A stretch of 64,000 nt of DNA from an uncultured Eubacteriales bacterium (GCA_900549475.1 UROF01000001.1:62001-126000), one strand, 5' to 3'. Numbered from the stretch's first letter, positions 15,676 to 24,779 are shown. Made by a program: numbers and translations. Notes: generated from the letters alone by a model not told the origin.

Positions 15676-16745
15676 AAACCATACTGCGGCTTATATTGCT
15701 TTTTCTAGGGATCGTTTTGATCGCGCTGATCTGTTATGTCGCTTATGTCTTTTTGACTTACTACCGGGTAGAGGACAATTTGCCGCTGGAGGTGGAGGAA
15801 ACCGGGGCAGAAGTGCAACAGGCTGCCGCAGGAGAGACGTATCGCCTGTTGTCCTATAATATCGGCTTTGGGGCCTACAGCGACGACTACAGCTTCTTTA
15901 TGGACGGGGGCAAGGAGAGCCGGGCCCGCTCCAAAGAAGCGGTGTACGAAAATGTAGGGGGCGCCATGTCGGCTGTACAGGCAGCTGCACCGGATTTCGT
16001 GTTCCTTCAGGAAGTGGATGTGGATGGTACCCGCAGCTACCATGTAGATGAATATGCCTATGCCTGTACCTATTTGCCTGACTTAGGAGAACGTGTTTTT
16101 GCCCAGAATTACGACAGCCCCTATCTATTCTGGCCCATTTTGGAGCCCCACGGAGCGAATCGGGCAGGCCAGGTCACCTTTTCCCGCTATGATATATCCT
16201 CTGCCCTCCGTCGGAGCCTGCCCATCGAAGAGGGATTCATGAAGCTGGTAGATCTGGACCGATGCTACTCTGTGAGCCGGATTCCTCTGGACAACGGACA
16301 TGAGCTGGTATTGTATAATTTTCATCTCTCCGCCTATACATCTGACGGGACTATCGCAGAGGATCAGCTTAAAATGCTCTTTGCCGATATGAGCAAGGAG
16401 TATGCAGCTGGGAATTATGCGATTGCCGGCGGTGATTTCAATAAGGATATTTTGGGAAACTCCGATGAAATATTTGGCGTATCCGGTGAGGCCTATACCT
16501 GGGCACAGCCCATTCCGGCAGAACTTGTCCCGTCAGAGCTGACTATTGTCGCTCCCTTTGATGAGGCATCTCCCGTTCCCTCCTGCCGCAATGCGGACCG
16601 TCCCTATGGACCAGATAACTACCAGGTAACTGTGGATGGATTCATCGTCTCTGCCAATGTCACAGTGGAAGGGGCAGCGGTCATAGACACTGGCTTCCAG
16701 TGGAGCGACCATAATCCAGTCTATCTGGATTTTACCTTGAACTGA
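15672..16745 (+). CDS. Membrane-anchored endonuclease/exonuclease/phosphatase-family protein
   Basis: A 357-residue protein with an N-terminal membrane anchor (about residues 4-31) and an extracellular EEP metal-dependent phosphoesterase domain. Seen: YRLLSYNIGFG, DFVFLQEVDVDG (metal Glu), LVLYNFHLSAY, GGDFNKDI and the terminal WSDHNPVY (catalytic Asp-His). The substrate could be a nucleic acid, phospholipid or inositol phosphate; it cannot be told from sequence. I use GTG 15672, which overlaps the previous stop (GTGA) and has AGGAG 11 bases upstream. That start makes the hydrophobic anchor begin at residue 4, as expected. Confidence 0.85.
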   Translation: MKTILRLILLFLGIVLIALICYVAYVFLTYYRVEDNLPLEVEETGAEVQQAAAGETYRLLSYNIGFGAYSDDYSFFMDGGKESRARSKEAVYENVGGAMSAVQAAAPDFVFLQEVDVDGTRSYHVDEYAYACTYLPDLGERVFAQNYDSPYLFWPILEPHGANRAGQVTFSRYDISSALRRSLPIEEGFMKLVDLDRCYSVSRIPLDNGHELVLYNFHLSAYTSDGTIAEDQLKMLFADMSKEYAAGNYAIAGGDFNKDILGNSDEIFGVSGEAYTWAQPIPAELVPSELTIVAPFDEASPVPSCRNADRPYGPDNYQVTVDGFIVSANVTVEGAAVIDTGFQWSDHNPVYLDFTLN

Positions 16746-16786
16746 AAATTTGATTTTTACCGAACAGCAATAACCGATAGAAAATA

Positions 16787-16824
16787 CCCCGCCGTTCCAG
16801 ACTGGAATGGCGGGGCGTTTTTTT
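16787..16824 (+). terminator. Intrinsic terminator after the EEP gene
   Basis: CCCCGCCGTTCCAG (16787-16800) pairs with CTGGAATGGCGGGG (16802-16815), one G-T pair, followed by CGTTTTTTT. Confidence 0.88.
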
Positions 16825-16921
16825 CTGGGGCAGTCTTTGGATATGACGGATTTCGTCTGTAGACAGGGCTATAATGAAGGTCAAGCCGCTTACAGTCTGT
16901 CTGGTAAGAAGGAGGAGCGTT

Positions 16922-17788
16922 ATGGTCATCTATCCGGACTTGGCATTTCTTCTCAATAGCCTGGCGGATTTTTTGGCTCTCAGTGCCACCGCCTGGCTGG
17001 CTGGTCTGCCCCTCCGCTGGAGGCGCATCCTGGGAGCGGCACTGCTGGGTGGCCTATACGGCGCCGCGTGCCTTCTGCCGCAATTGGCGGCAATGGGAGG
17101 GATACTCCCACAGGCTTTTGCAGCCGCTGGGTTGGTCTGGGTAGCTTTTCGGAGAAAAAGTGCCTTTTTGCGGCAGCTGCTGCTATTCTGGCTTCTCAGT
17201 TGTGCCCTGGGAGGCGTTTTACTGGCTGTGGGACAGCTTCTTCTTTTGGGAGACAGCGAAAATATATGGAGCCAATTGAACTGGAAAGTATTTTTCCTTG
17301 CCGGAGGAATTTGCTACATATTGCTATCTGTGATCTTTCGCGGAAGCGCCAGCCATGCCATGGCGAAGGAAATCACTCCTTGCTGCGTGACCTATAACGG
17401 GAAAAGCGTCAGACTATCCGCGCTTCTGGACACCGGCCATACACTGACAGACGCTGCCACCGGCAGCGCTGTGTTGATCGCGGAAGGGGAGTCCCTGGGT
17501 GTGCTGTGGACCCCCGGGCAGCAAGAGGTGTTGGGAGACTTGGGCAAGAAGGGCCCGGTGTCCTGCCTGGAAGCGCTGCAAGAGAACAGTGATTTCCGTC
17601 TGCTGCCCTATCGGGCTGTAGGCGTGAGCAGCGGTATGCTGCTTTGTTTTACGGCAGATAATGTCAGGATAGGAGATACAGACTACGGGCCGATCACAGT
17701 AGCTCTTTCTCCGACGCCGGTGTCGGATGGCGGTGGGTATACAGCCCTGTGGGGCGCAAGCAAAGGGAGGACAGGACATGCTGCGTAG
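16922..17788 (+). CDS. spoIIGA: Sigma-E processing peptidase SpoIIGA
   Basis: SpoIIGA is the sporulation-septum membrane aspartic protease that matures pro-sigma-E in the mother cell after a signal from the forespore. The 288 residues comprise about five N-terminal membrane helices (residues 4-145) and a cytoplasmic protease half with the catalytic motif [11 protein letters not shown] (about 168-178). ATG 16922 has AAGGAGGAG directly upstream. TATAAT at 16870-16875 has no good -35 partner at 17 bases, which would fit an activator-dependent promoter (Spo0A in Bacillus). It overlaps the next gene, sigE, by 11 bases, the universal arrangement. Confidence 0.92.
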   Translation: MVIYPDLAFLLNSLADFLALSATAWLAGLPLRWRRILGAALLGGLYGAACLLPQLAAMGGILPQAFAAAGLVWVAFRRKSAFLRQLLLFWLLSCALGGVLLAVGQLLLLGDSENIWSQLNWKVFFLAGGICYILLSVIFRGSASHAMAKEITPCCVTYNGKSVRLSALLDTGHTLTDAATGSAVLIAEGESLGVLWTPGQQEVLGDLGKKGPVSCLEALQENSDFRLLPYRAVGVSSGMLLCFTADNVRIGDTDYGPITVALSPTPVSDGGGYTALWGASKGRTGHAA

Positions 17789-18503
17789 TATATGGCATAC
17801 ATGGAAAAGCTGGATAAATCGTCTGCTCATCAGATCAGGACTCATCCCGCCAGGAAAGATCATGTATATCGGGGGAAGCGATACCCTTCCTCCGCCCCTG
17901 TGCCGGGAAGAGGAGGCAGAGCTGCTGCGCCGCCTGGATGCCGGGGATACAGAGGTGCGTCAGATCCTGATCGAACGCAATCTTCGGCTTGTGGTATATA
18001 TCGCCAGACGGTTTGAAAACACAGGGATCAACATCGAGGATCTTATCTCCATCGGTACCATCGGCTTGATCAAGGCGATCAGTACATACCGCAGCGATAA
18101 AAATATCAAATTGGCCACTTATGCCAGCCGCTGTATTGAAAACGAGATCCTGATGCATCTGCGGAAAAATGCTGCCCAGAGGACCGAACTGAGTCTGGAT
18201 GAACCGCTGAATACAGACTGGGATGGAAACGAACTGCTGCTCAGCGATGTGCTGGGAACAGACGCGGATACGGTCATGCGGCCCATTGAAGCAGATGTGG
18301 ACCGGCAGCTGTTGGATGCCGCTATATCAAAGTTATCGGAGCGGGAACAGGAGATCATTGTTTTGCGCTTCGGTCTTCGCGGAAACCGGGAGCAGACACA
18401 AAAAGAGGTAGCGGACCGGCTGGGGATCTCCCAGTCTTACATCTCCCGACTGGAAAAGCGGATCATCAACCGTCTGCGGCGAGATATCCTGCGCATGAGC
18501 TGA
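17778..18503 (+). CDS. sigE: RNA polymerase sporulation sigma factor SigE
   Basis: The 241-residue protein is the early mother-cell sigma factor. It carries a basic amphipathic pro-sequence (about residues 1-28), the cleavage-region motif [12 protein letters not shown], region 2 ([39 protein letters not shown]) and region 4 ([15 protein letters not shown] then a helix-turn-helix [20 protein letters not shown]). ATG 17778 is within the spoIIGA 3' end, after GGGAGG. In most Clostridia and Bacilli sigG follows sigE; here it does not, a riboswitch and mntP follow instead. Confidence 0.95.
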   Translation: MLRSIWHTWKSWINRLLIRSGLIPPGKIMYIGGSDTLPPPLCREEEAELLRRLDAGDTEVRQILIERNLRLVVYIARRFENTGINIEDLISIGTIGLIKAISTYRSDKNIKLATYASRCIENEILMHLRKNAAQRTELSLDEPLNTDWDGNELLLSDVLGTDADTVMRPIEADVDRQLLDAAISKLSEREQEIIVLRFGLRGNREQTQKEVADRLGISQSYISRLEKRIINRLRRDILRMS

Positions 18504-18549
18504 TGGACAGGACTTGACAAATAAAGAAGGGTATGGTAAAAATAAATGA

Positions 18550-18733
18550 CTCATGAGGGAGTAGTGGCAGGTTTTTTCCTGCGGCAAGTCAACATACTGG
18601 CGAAGCGGACATAGGCCTTTCGAGGCCCTTGATCCCAGGCGCCTGGTTTGCCTTAATAAACGAGACTCATGTATGGCTGCGCGCCGTGCATGGGATAACT
18701 ATGGTCAGGCGCGGGCTGCGCCTGGCCCTTTTT
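18550..18733 (+). promoter_or_regulatory. Mn2+ riboswitch (yybP-ykoY class) with terminator
   Basis: The segment contains the two signature loops GGGAGTAG (18558-18565) and AGTCAACATACT (18587-18598), closed by the pair CATGAG (18552-18557)/CTCATG (18666-18671). A strong terminator follows: GGTCAGGCGC (18703-18712) with GCGCCTGGCC (18718-18727) and CTTTTT. This class senses Mn2+ and turns on exporters; the gene behind it is mntP, the best-known target. High Mn2+ would be expected to prevent the terminator. Confidence 0.85.
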
Positions 18734-18793
18734 GTTGGGAACCAAAAGGGGAAGGGGCGAAACACACAGAACGGATAAGGAGAAAGAAAAGGT

Positions 18794-19357
18794 ATGGGGC
18801 TGCTGGAACTGTTTTTGATCGGCGTAGGCCTGAGTATGGACGCCTTCGCTGTGTCCATCTGCAAGGGGCTGGGTATGGAAAAGCTCCGCTGGCGGCAGGG
18901 GCTTCTGGTAGGTGTGTTTTTCGGCGGCTTTCAGGCACTGATGCCGTTGATCGGCTGGCTGCTGGGACGGCAATTTGAGAAATACATCACCAGCGTGGAT
19001 CACTGGATTGCATTCATTCTGCTGGGCTACATTGGCGGAAAGATGATCTGGGATGCCTTCCACAGCGAGGAGGAAACCTGCCCCGCCAGTTTTCGTCTCC
19101 GGGAACTGACCATGCTGGCGGCAGCCACCAGCATCGACGCTCTGGCGGTAGGTATCACCTTTGCTTTTCTGAAAGTGGACATCCTGCCTGCCGTGAGTCT
19201 GATCGGTGTGACCACATTTGTCATTTCCTTGGCCGGTGTGTGGATCGGCCACCGTTTTGGCAGCAAATATAAGGACAAGGCCACTCTGGCGGGCGGTATC
19301 ATTCTGTGCCTCATTGGCCTGAAGATCCTGCTGGAGCATCTGGGCATGCTGGGATGA
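18794..19357 (+). CDS. mntP: Manganese efflux pump MntP
   Basis: A 187-residue membrane protein with six helices in two inverted halves. Each half carries the family's acidic motif: [15 protein letters not shown] (about residues 13-27) and [15 protein letters not shown] (about 115-129). MntP exports Mn2+ from the cytosol. The Mn2+ riboswitch directly upstream supports the function independently. ATG 18794 is preceded by AAGGAGAAAG. pcp follows 15 bases later, so it may be carried on the same transcript. Confidence 0.95.
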   Translation: MGLLELFLIGVGLSMDAFAVSICKGLGMEKLRWRQGLLVGVFFGGFQALMPLIGWLLGRQFEKYITSVDHWIAFILLGYIGGKMIWDAFHSEEETCPASFRLRELTMLAAATSIDALAVGITFAFLKVDILPAVSLIGVTTFVISLAGVWIGHRFGSKYKDKATLAGGIILCLIGLKILLEHLGMLG

Positions 19358-19372
19358 TAGGAGGATACGATC

Positions 19373-19999
19373 ATGAAAATACTGCTTACCGCTTTTGATC
19401 CCTTTGGAGGAGAGGCGATCAATCCCGCCCGGGAGGTGGCGGCAGCTCTGCCGGATCAGATCGGCGGGGCGGATATCATAAAGCTGTGGCTCCCCACGGT
19501 GTTTGGCGAGGCCGGGGAGAAGGTCACAAAGGCGATGGACGATCTCCGGCCGGATGCCGTCATCTCCCTGGGCCAAGCAGGCGGGCGGAAAGCGGTGACG
19601 CCGGAGCGGATCGCCATCAACCTGATGGACGCCAGAAGTCCGGACAATGCCGACAATCAACCGCAGGAGCAGGTCATTGAGCAGAACGGGCCGGACGGCT
19701 GCTTCAGCACTTTGCCGGTAAAGGCCATGGCCGCCGCTATCCGGGAACAGGGGCTTCCCGGGGAGGTATCCCTTTCCGCGGGAGCTTTTGTCTGTAACGA
19801 CGTCATGTACCGTGCTTTGCGGCATGCGGCAAAGACTATGCCCAGCACCCGCTGCGGCTTTATTCACGTCCCCTACCTGCCGGAGCAGACAACAGAAAAG
19901 CCGGATGTCCCTTCCCTTAGTCTTGCGGATATGGTCCGCGCGCTGACTGCCGCTCTGCAGGTGGTGGCAGAGGACCTGGCTGCTGAAAAAGCAAAATAA
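19373..19999 (+). CDS. pcp: Pyroglutamyl-peptidase I
   Basis: A 208-residue cytosolic cysteine peptidase (family C15) that removes N-terminal pyroglutamate from peptides. The catalytic Glu is in TPERIAINLMDAR (about residue 78), the Cys in GAFVCNDVMY (about 142) and the His in CGFIHVPYLPEQ (about 165). The N-terminal ILLTAFDPFGGEAINPA is typical. Length is normal. ATG 19373 follows ATAGGAGG. Confidence 0.95.
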   Translation: MKILLTAFDPFGGEAINPAREVAAALPDQIGGADIIKLWLPTVFGEAGEKVTKAMDDLRPDAVISLGQAGGRKAVTPERIAINLMDARSPDNADNQPQEQVIEQNGPDGCFSTLPVKAMAAAIREQGLPGEVSLSAGAFVCNDVMYRALRHAAKTMPSTRCGFIHVPYLPEQTTEKPDVPSLSLADMVRALTAALQVVAEDLAAEKAK

Positions 20000-20007
20000 T
20001 AAAAGAA

Positions 20008-20040
20008 AGAGGTACCAGTTGATCTGGTACCTCTTTTTAT
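20008..20040 (+). terminator. Intrinsic terminator after mntP-pcp
   Basis: AGAGGTACCAG (20008-20018) pairs with CTGGTACCTCT (20024-20034), followed by TTTTAT. It also separates this operon from the convergent lyase gene. Confidence 0.88.
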
Positions 20041-20065
20041 TGCCTTGGATCAAAGAGAAACACAT

Positions 20066-21346
20066 TTACAGGGATACAAGTCCTGCATCTACCATTTTCT
20101 GCAGAGACATCAAAATGCCCAGTTTCGCATGCTGCCAGGTGAGCCCGCCCTGGAAGTAGACAGCGTAGGGAGGCCGGATGGGACCATCAGCACTCAGTTC
20201 GATGCTGCTGCCCTGGACGAAAGCGCCTGCGGCCATGATGACCGGGTCATCGTAGCCAGGCATGTCCCAGGGCTCCGGCGTAGCGAAGCTGTCCACGGGA
20301 GCTGCGGCCTGGATGCCCTTGCAGAAAGCTACCATAGCCTCCCGGCTTCCCAGTTCCACTGCCTGGATGATGTCGCTGCGGACTGCGTTTGCGGAGGGAA
20401 CGCAGCGGAAGCCCAACTTCTCATAGAGATGGGCGGCAAAAATGGCGCCCTTCAACGCCCCGGCCGTGACGGTGGGCGCCAGGAAGAAGCCCTGGTAAAA
20501 AGCAGGCAGGATGCCCAGGTTGGCACCAACTTCCTGGCCCAGGCCCGGAGCGGAGAGACGGTAAGCACACCGCTCCACGCACTCTTTGGTACCGCAGATA
20601 TAGCCGCCGATAGGGGCAAGACCACCACCGGGGTTCTTGATGAGGCTGCCTACCACCATATCCGCTCCCACATCTGTAGGCTCGATGGTCTCCACAAATT
20701 CGCCATAGCAGTTGTCCACCATGCAGATGACGTCCGGCTTGACGGATTTACAGAAGGCGATCAGCTCACCGATCTGTTCCACTGTAAAAGAGGGGCGTGT
20801 AGCGTAGCCCTTACTGCGCTGGATGGTGATGAGTTTGGTGCGGGGGGTGATAGCGGAGCGAATGGCATCATAGTTGAAGGACCCATCCTCCTTCAGATCG
20901 GCCTGACGATAGATGACGCCATATTCCGCCAGGGAGCAGGGAGAGGGACGAATACCGATGACCTCCTGAAGGGTGTCGTAGGGCAGGCCTACAGGGCTGA
21001 GCAGCTCGTCTCCGGGGAGGAGGTTGGCGCTGAGGGCCACAGTAAGGGCATGGGTACCGCAGGTGATCTGGGGCCGTACCAGGGCCGCTTCACTGTGGAA
21101 TACCTTGGCATACACCTGCTCCAGCCGCTCCCGGCCGTCGTCATTGTATCCGTAGCCGGTGGTAGCGGCAAAATGGTTGGCACCGATGCGGCAGTCCTGC
21201 ATGGCTGCCAGAACTTTTGCCTGATTATATTCCGCCGTGGTATCGATCTCCCGGAAACGCTCCTGCAGTTCTGCGGAGATTTTTTCTCCCAAATGCCATA
21301 CGTTTTCGCTGAGCCCCAGTTGCCGGTATATTGAAAAGAGTTCCAT
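20066..21346 (-). CDS. Methionine gamma-lyase-family PLP protein (PF06838, 'aluminium resistance')
   Basis: A 426-residue fold-type I PLP enzyme. The family region TGYGYNDDGRERLEQVYA, the PLP lysine in VVGSLIKNPGGGLAPIGGY (about residue 226-244) and MVDNCYGEFVE are visible. The family is usually annotated methionine gamma-lyase or aluminium resistance protein, from weak functional evidence; a C-S lyase role is likely, the substrate is not known. ATG 21346 is chosen because TTGGAGG lies just upstream; a longer reading from 21409 lacks a ribosome site and would run toward the OLE-type RNA promoter. Confidence 0.88.
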   Translation of the reverse strand: MELFSIYRQLGLSENVWHLGEKISAELQERFREIDTTAEYNQAKVLAAMQDCRIGANHFAATTGYGYNDDGRERLEQVYAKVFHSEAALVRPQITCGTHALTVALSANLLPGDELLSPVGLPYDTLQEVIGIRPSPCSLAEYGVIYRQADLKEDGSFNYDAIRSAITPRTKLITIQRSKGYATRPSFTVEQIGELIAFCKSVKPDVICMVDNCYGEFVETIEPTDVGADMVVGSLIKNPGGGLAPIGGYICGTKECVERCAYRLSAPGLGQEVGANLGILPAFYQGFFLAPTVTAGALKGAIFAAHLYEKLGFRCVPSANAVRSDIIQAVELGSREAMVAFCKGIQAAAPVDSFATPEPWDMPGYDDPVIMAAGAFVQGSSIELSADGPIRPPYAVYFQGGLTWQHAKLGILMSLQKMVDAGLVSL

Positions 21347-21479
21347 AAAATGCCTCCAAAAGATGAAAATTGCCTGAGAAAGTCTATCACGGACAGAGAA
21401 TATTTGCAAGGGGCAGTTCCGATTCCGAAATAAAATGTGTAAACAATCTGTAAATATACAAAATATTTTGTATATTACC

Positions 21480-21508
21480 TTGAATATTCAAAGGAGGCGT
21501 GCTATACT
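21480..21508 (+). promoter_or_regulatory. Predicted promoter of the large structured RNA
   Basis: TTGAAT (21480-21485) and TATACT (21503-21508) with 17-base spacing. The expected start is near 21515, just where the structured RNA begins. The upstream AT-rich run (21430-21475) could act as an UP element. Confidence 0.72.
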
Positions 21509-21514
21509 GAGAGT

Positions 21515-22140
21515 GCTAAACGACGGCGCAGTATCCTAGTCAGATCTGCCGCTTCTGAAGAAGGGCCTAAAAATCCTTTTAAGGGCACAACTGTGAAACT
21601 CTTGGTGCTTGCTTCTTACGCCCAGTTTGGGGTGGGTGCTGAGAGGAAGTACGGACCCCCGTGCTTGCGGATCCAGGGCGTTCTCCAATGGCATGGAGAA
21701 GCCGACCCTGTTTTCGTGGAGACCTGTTTCCGTGCGCAGGCGTACTCCCATCAGTGGTACTTTCGACCTGTGTACGACTCAGGCTGGAACCTGTATTGCG
21801 GTGCTACCCGGCCATAGAGCCGTGAACGCTGTGTGCAGAGTAGCCTGCCTTGCGTGGGTATGGCGGATAGGAGATCACCCGGACCTTTCCCCGGCCATGG
21901 AAAGGCTGTGGATCGCTCCTTGAAACCATGGCTGCAAAAGAGGCTAGGAAGCGGTTTGACTGTAGTGGAAAACACCTAGGCTGTCCCTGTCGGGCAAGGG
22001 AAGGATTGCAGTGCGGACTAAGTGGCAGTCGGGTACCGCGGTGGGCAACGCCGCGGCGGAGCGCTGAAAGGGAAACCACCTGATCGGCAACGAGAGGCGC
22101 GTTCCGGGGAAATCCAACCCGTACCTAAGCCGTAAGATTT
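21515..22140 (+). ncRNA. ole: OLE RNA (ornate large extremophilic RNA), predicted
   Basis: About 625 bases without a credible reading frame but full of pairing stretches (for instance ACCGCGG near 22036, GGCGCG near 22096), between its own promoter and a terminator. OLE RNAs are about 600 nt. In Bacillus halodurans and several Clostridia they lie directly upstream of oapA and dxs, yqxC/tlyA, argR and recN. That exact gene order follows here, including a membrane protein with a DxxxD motif. Known role: OLE forms a membrane ribonucleoprotein with OapA and helps cells cope with cold, alcohols and Mg2+ stress. The call rests on context, length and structure; I could not run a covariance search. 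RNase P and tmRNA signatures are absent. Confidence 0.8.
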
Positions 22141-22179
22141 ACTTTTCTTGCTGCCGGCGTTTAGCTTTGATTCAATGAT

Positions 22180-22210
22180 TATCCGTCCCCCAAACGGGGG
22201 CGGATATTTT
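22180..22210 (+). terminator. Hairpin after the OLE-type RNA
   Basis: TATCCGTCCCCC (22180-22191) pairs with GGGGGCGGATA (22195-22205), one bulged T, followed by TTTTGT. It could terminate most RNA transcripts while leaving read-through into oapA. Confidence 0.75.
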
Positions 22211-22287
22211 GTCCTGAAATAGGATTAAAAAAGAAAGAAATATAACTTTATTGCTGTATATTATTCAGGAAAAGGAGATGCGGTTTT

Positions 22288-22926
22288 TTGGATACAGGTC
22301 ACATAGGGCAGGGAGAGAAACGAAGTGACAGCAAAGACAAGAAACAGGAACTGAAAGAGAAAAAGACGGAGACAAAAGAGAAGAAAGAGTGGCGCTTTCG
22401 TTGGGCGGTACAAGTATTCTTCATCTCCATTACCCTGTCGGCGGTATTGAGTTTTTGCTCCAGTGAGGCACTGGAAGGAGCGGAGCTGACATTGGCCTTT
22501 GGCGTCTTGGCCTTTTTCATTTTGCTTGGCATCGTATTTGATATCATTGGTGTAGCGGTGACCGCTGCGGACGAGCGGCCTTTTCACTCTATGGCGGCCC
22601 GAAAGACACCGGGGGCACGTCAGGCGCTGGCTCTTATCCGCAAAGCGAACAAAGTTTCCAGCTTCTGCAATGATGTGGTAGGCGATATCTGCGGCATCGT
22701 CAGCGGCAGCACTGCCGCTGTGATTGTTCTGCGGGTCCAGGAGATCCTGCCCGTCCGTACGCCCATCATCCTGGCAGTGACCTCACTGGGGATCACCGCC
22801 CTTGTATCCGGCCTGACCATCGGCGGAAAAGCTGTGGGAAAAACCTTTGCTCTGGAAAAGAGCACCGCAGTCCTTCAGCTGGTGGGCCGCATTATGTATG
22901 TGTTTTCCAGTCATCGTAAGAGGTGA
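22288..22926 (+). CDS. oapA: OLE-associated membrane protein OapA
   Basis: A 212-residue protein with a highly charged Lys/Glu-rich N-terminal tail (residues 9-35), then about four hydrophobic segments (roughly 39-57, 67-92, 138-152, 158-182). A DxxxD motif (Asp129, Asp133, in FCNDVVGDICG) matches the motif described as essential in OapA of B. halodurans. Family knowledge: OapA binds OLE RNA and holds it at the membrane, and resembles DUF21/CNNM-type Mg2+ transporters. There is no early ATG in frame; the start is TTG 22288 with AAGGAG 11 bases upstream. It ends six bases before the preferred dxs start. Position between the RNA and dxs is the strongest support. Confidence 0.82.
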   Translation: MDTGHIGQGEKRSDSKDKKQELKEKKTETKEKKEWRFRWAVQVFFISITLSAVLSFCSSEALEGAELTLAFGVLAFFILLGIVFDIIGVAVTAADERPFHSMAARKTPGARQALALIRKANKVSSFCNDVVGDICGIVSGSTAAVIVLRVQEILPVRTPIILAVTSLGITALVSGLTIGGKAVGKTFALEKSTAVLQLVGRIMYVFSSHRKR

Positions 22927-22931
22927 AATGT

Positions 22932-24779
22932 TTGATTCTGGAGCATATTTCGTCCCCTGAGGACGTAAAAAAACTGGATCGCTCCCAGCTGCCCATCCTG
23001 TGTGGGGAGCTGCGGCAGTTTCTGGTGGACAGCGTCTCCCGGACGGGAGGCCACCTGGCCTCCAATCTGGGAGCGGTGGAATTGACGGTTGCGATTCACC
23101 GGGTCTTTGATACCACAAAGGATCGTCTGGTTTTCGACGTGGGGCATCAATGCTATGTCCATAAAGCTCTCACCGGCCGTCGTGAACTTTTTTCTACCCT
23201 CCGCCAATTTGGAGGATTGGGCGGCTTCCCCAAGCCTGACGAAAGCATACACGACGCCTTTGTTGCCGGACATGCCTCCAACAGTGTATCCGTGGCTTTA
23301 GGTATGGCCCGTGCCAGAACTCTGCTGGGCGAAGATTATGCTGTGGCAGCGCTGATCGGTGATGGCGCTTTGACCGGCGGGCTGGCCTATGAGGGGCTTA
23401 ACGACGCCGGCGATTCCCGGGAACCCCTGGTGGTGATTCTCAACGACAATGGTATGTCGATCGATCCCAATGTGGGAGGGATCTCCGCTCACCTCAGCCG
23501 TCTGCGCCTGCGGCCCGGATACTTTGCCTTTAAGCGGGGATATCGGGCACTGCTCAGCCATCTGCCTGGAGGAATGACTCTCTACCGGTTCAATCACCGG
23601 GTAAAAACAGCTATCAAAAAAGCCATTTATCCCTGTTCCTTATTTGAGGATATGGGATTTACCTATTTAGGGCCGGTGGACGGCCATAATGTGGAACAGC
23701 TCTGCAGCACCCTGGCCTGGGCAAAGGAAATGGATTGTCCTGTCCTGGTTCATGTCCGGACCACCAAGGGGAAGGGGTATATCCCTGCTGAGAAAAAGCC
23801 GGAGCTGTGCCACGGTGTTGCTCCCTTTGACCCCAGTGTGGGCATTTCAGAGAGCCACGGCCAGGATTTTTCCGCCAGATTTGGCCATACACTGACGGCT
23901 CTTGCAGCGGAAGATCCCCGTATCTGCGCCATTACAGCTGCCATGGGGGAGGGGACTGGACTTTCTGTCTTTTCCCATGCATACCCGAAGCGCTTTTTTG
24001 ACGTAGGTATCGCTGAGGGACATGCGGTGACTATGGCTGCCGGTATGGCGAAGCAGGGGCTTATCCCGGTGTTTGCGGTGTATTCCACTTTCCTCCAGAG
24101 AAGCTTCGATATGCTGATTCACGATGTGGCCTTACAGAAGCTGCATGTGGTGCTGGCGGTAGACCGGGCAGGTCTGGTGGGAGCGGATGGCCCCACTCAC
24201 CACGGCTGTCAGGATGTAGCCTATCTGGGACAGATCCCGGGCATGACCGTCCTGGCACCGGCATCTTTCTGCCAGCTGGACGATATGCTGCGCGCGGCGG
24301 TGCATATGGATGGGCCAGTAGCGGTGCGCTATCCCAGGGGCAAAGAGATACGGCCCTTGCCACATTGGGGGGGAGAAGCTTGTTCCATTCTGCGGGAAGG
24401 AACAAATTTCACTCTGGTGTCCTATGGGATAATGATCAACGAGCTGCTGGATGCAGCGGAGGTTTTGGGACAGGAAGGGATATCAGCGGAAGTGATCCAG
24501 TTTTACCGCATTTCCCCCCTGGAGCCTCAACTGGTGGTGAACTCTGTCGCTAAGACAGGCCGTTTGTTGGTTTTGGAAGACTGTGTAGAAAACGGAAGCC
24601 TTGGCCAACGGCTTGCCGCTGCCCTGGCACAGTCCGGCTGTATTCCCCAGGCATTGCTCCTGAAAAATTTAAAAGATCATTTTACTGGTCAGGGGACGAT
24701 TTCCCAACTCCGTCAGGCGGAGGGGATCGACGCTGCCGGGGTAATAAAGGCTGTTCGTGAGGTGATACACCATGGGTAA
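22932..24779 (+). CDS. dxs: 1-deoxy-D-xylulose-5-phosphate synthase
   Basis: A 615-residue thiamine-diphosphate enzyme that condenses pyruvate and glyceraldehyde-3-phosphate, first step of the MEP pathway. Seen: GGHLASNLGAVELTVAIH near residue 40, the ThDP motif GDGALTGGLAYEGLNDAG with LNDNGMSI (about 143-175), and the transketolase Pyr domain with GIAEGHAVTMAAGMA (about 358-372, catalytic Glu). TTG 22932 is chosen: AGAGGTGA lies six bases upstream and the resulting N-terminus (ILEHISSPEDVKKL) fits the family. GTG 22923, in the ribosome site itself, is the alternative. It overlaps tlyA by eight bases. Confidence 0.95.
   Translation: MILEHISSPEDVKKLDRSQLPILCGELRQFLVDSVSRTGGHLASNLGAVELTVAIHRVFDTTKDRLVFDVGHQCYVHKALTGRRELFSTLRQFGGLGGFPKPDESIHDAFVAGHASNSVSVALGMARARTLLGEDYAVAALIGDGALTGGLAYEGLNDAGDSREPLVVILNDNGMSIDPNVGGISAHLSRLRLRPGYFAFKRGYRALLSHLPGGMTLYRFNHRVKTAIKKAIYPCSLFEDMGFTYLGPVDGHNVEQLCSTLAWAKEMDCPVLVHVRTTKGKGYIPAEKKPELCHGVAPFDPSVGISESHGQDFSARFGHTLTALAAEDPRICAITAAMGEGTGLSVFSHAYPKRFFDVGIAEGHAVTMAAGMAKQGLIPVFAVYSTFLQRSFDMLIHDVALQKLHVVLAVDRAGLVGADGPTHHGCQDVAYLGQIPGMTVLAPASFCQLDDMLRAAVHMDGPVAVRYPRGKEIRPLPHWGGEACSILREGTNFTLVSYGIMINELLDAAEVLGQEGISAEVIQFYRISPLEPQLVVNSVAKTGRLLVLEDCVENGSLGQRLAAALAQSGCIPQALLLKNLKDHFTGQGTISQLRQAEGIDAAGVIKAVREVIHHG

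Noticed and set aside
18504..18793. sigG gene after sigE
   Set aside because: The segment is non-coding riboswitch sequence; mntP follows.
20045..21334. 429-codon open frame opposite the PLP lyase gene
   Set aside because: Antisense shadow; the minus strand encodes a clear PF06838 protein.
21515..22140. RNase P RNA, because of GAGGAAGTACGGACC near 21643
   Set aside because: It resembles the RNase P start motif GAGGAAAGTCCGG only superficially, the length (over 600 bases) is too great, the ACAGAAA-type end motif is not seen, and the gene neighbourhood is that of OLE RNA.
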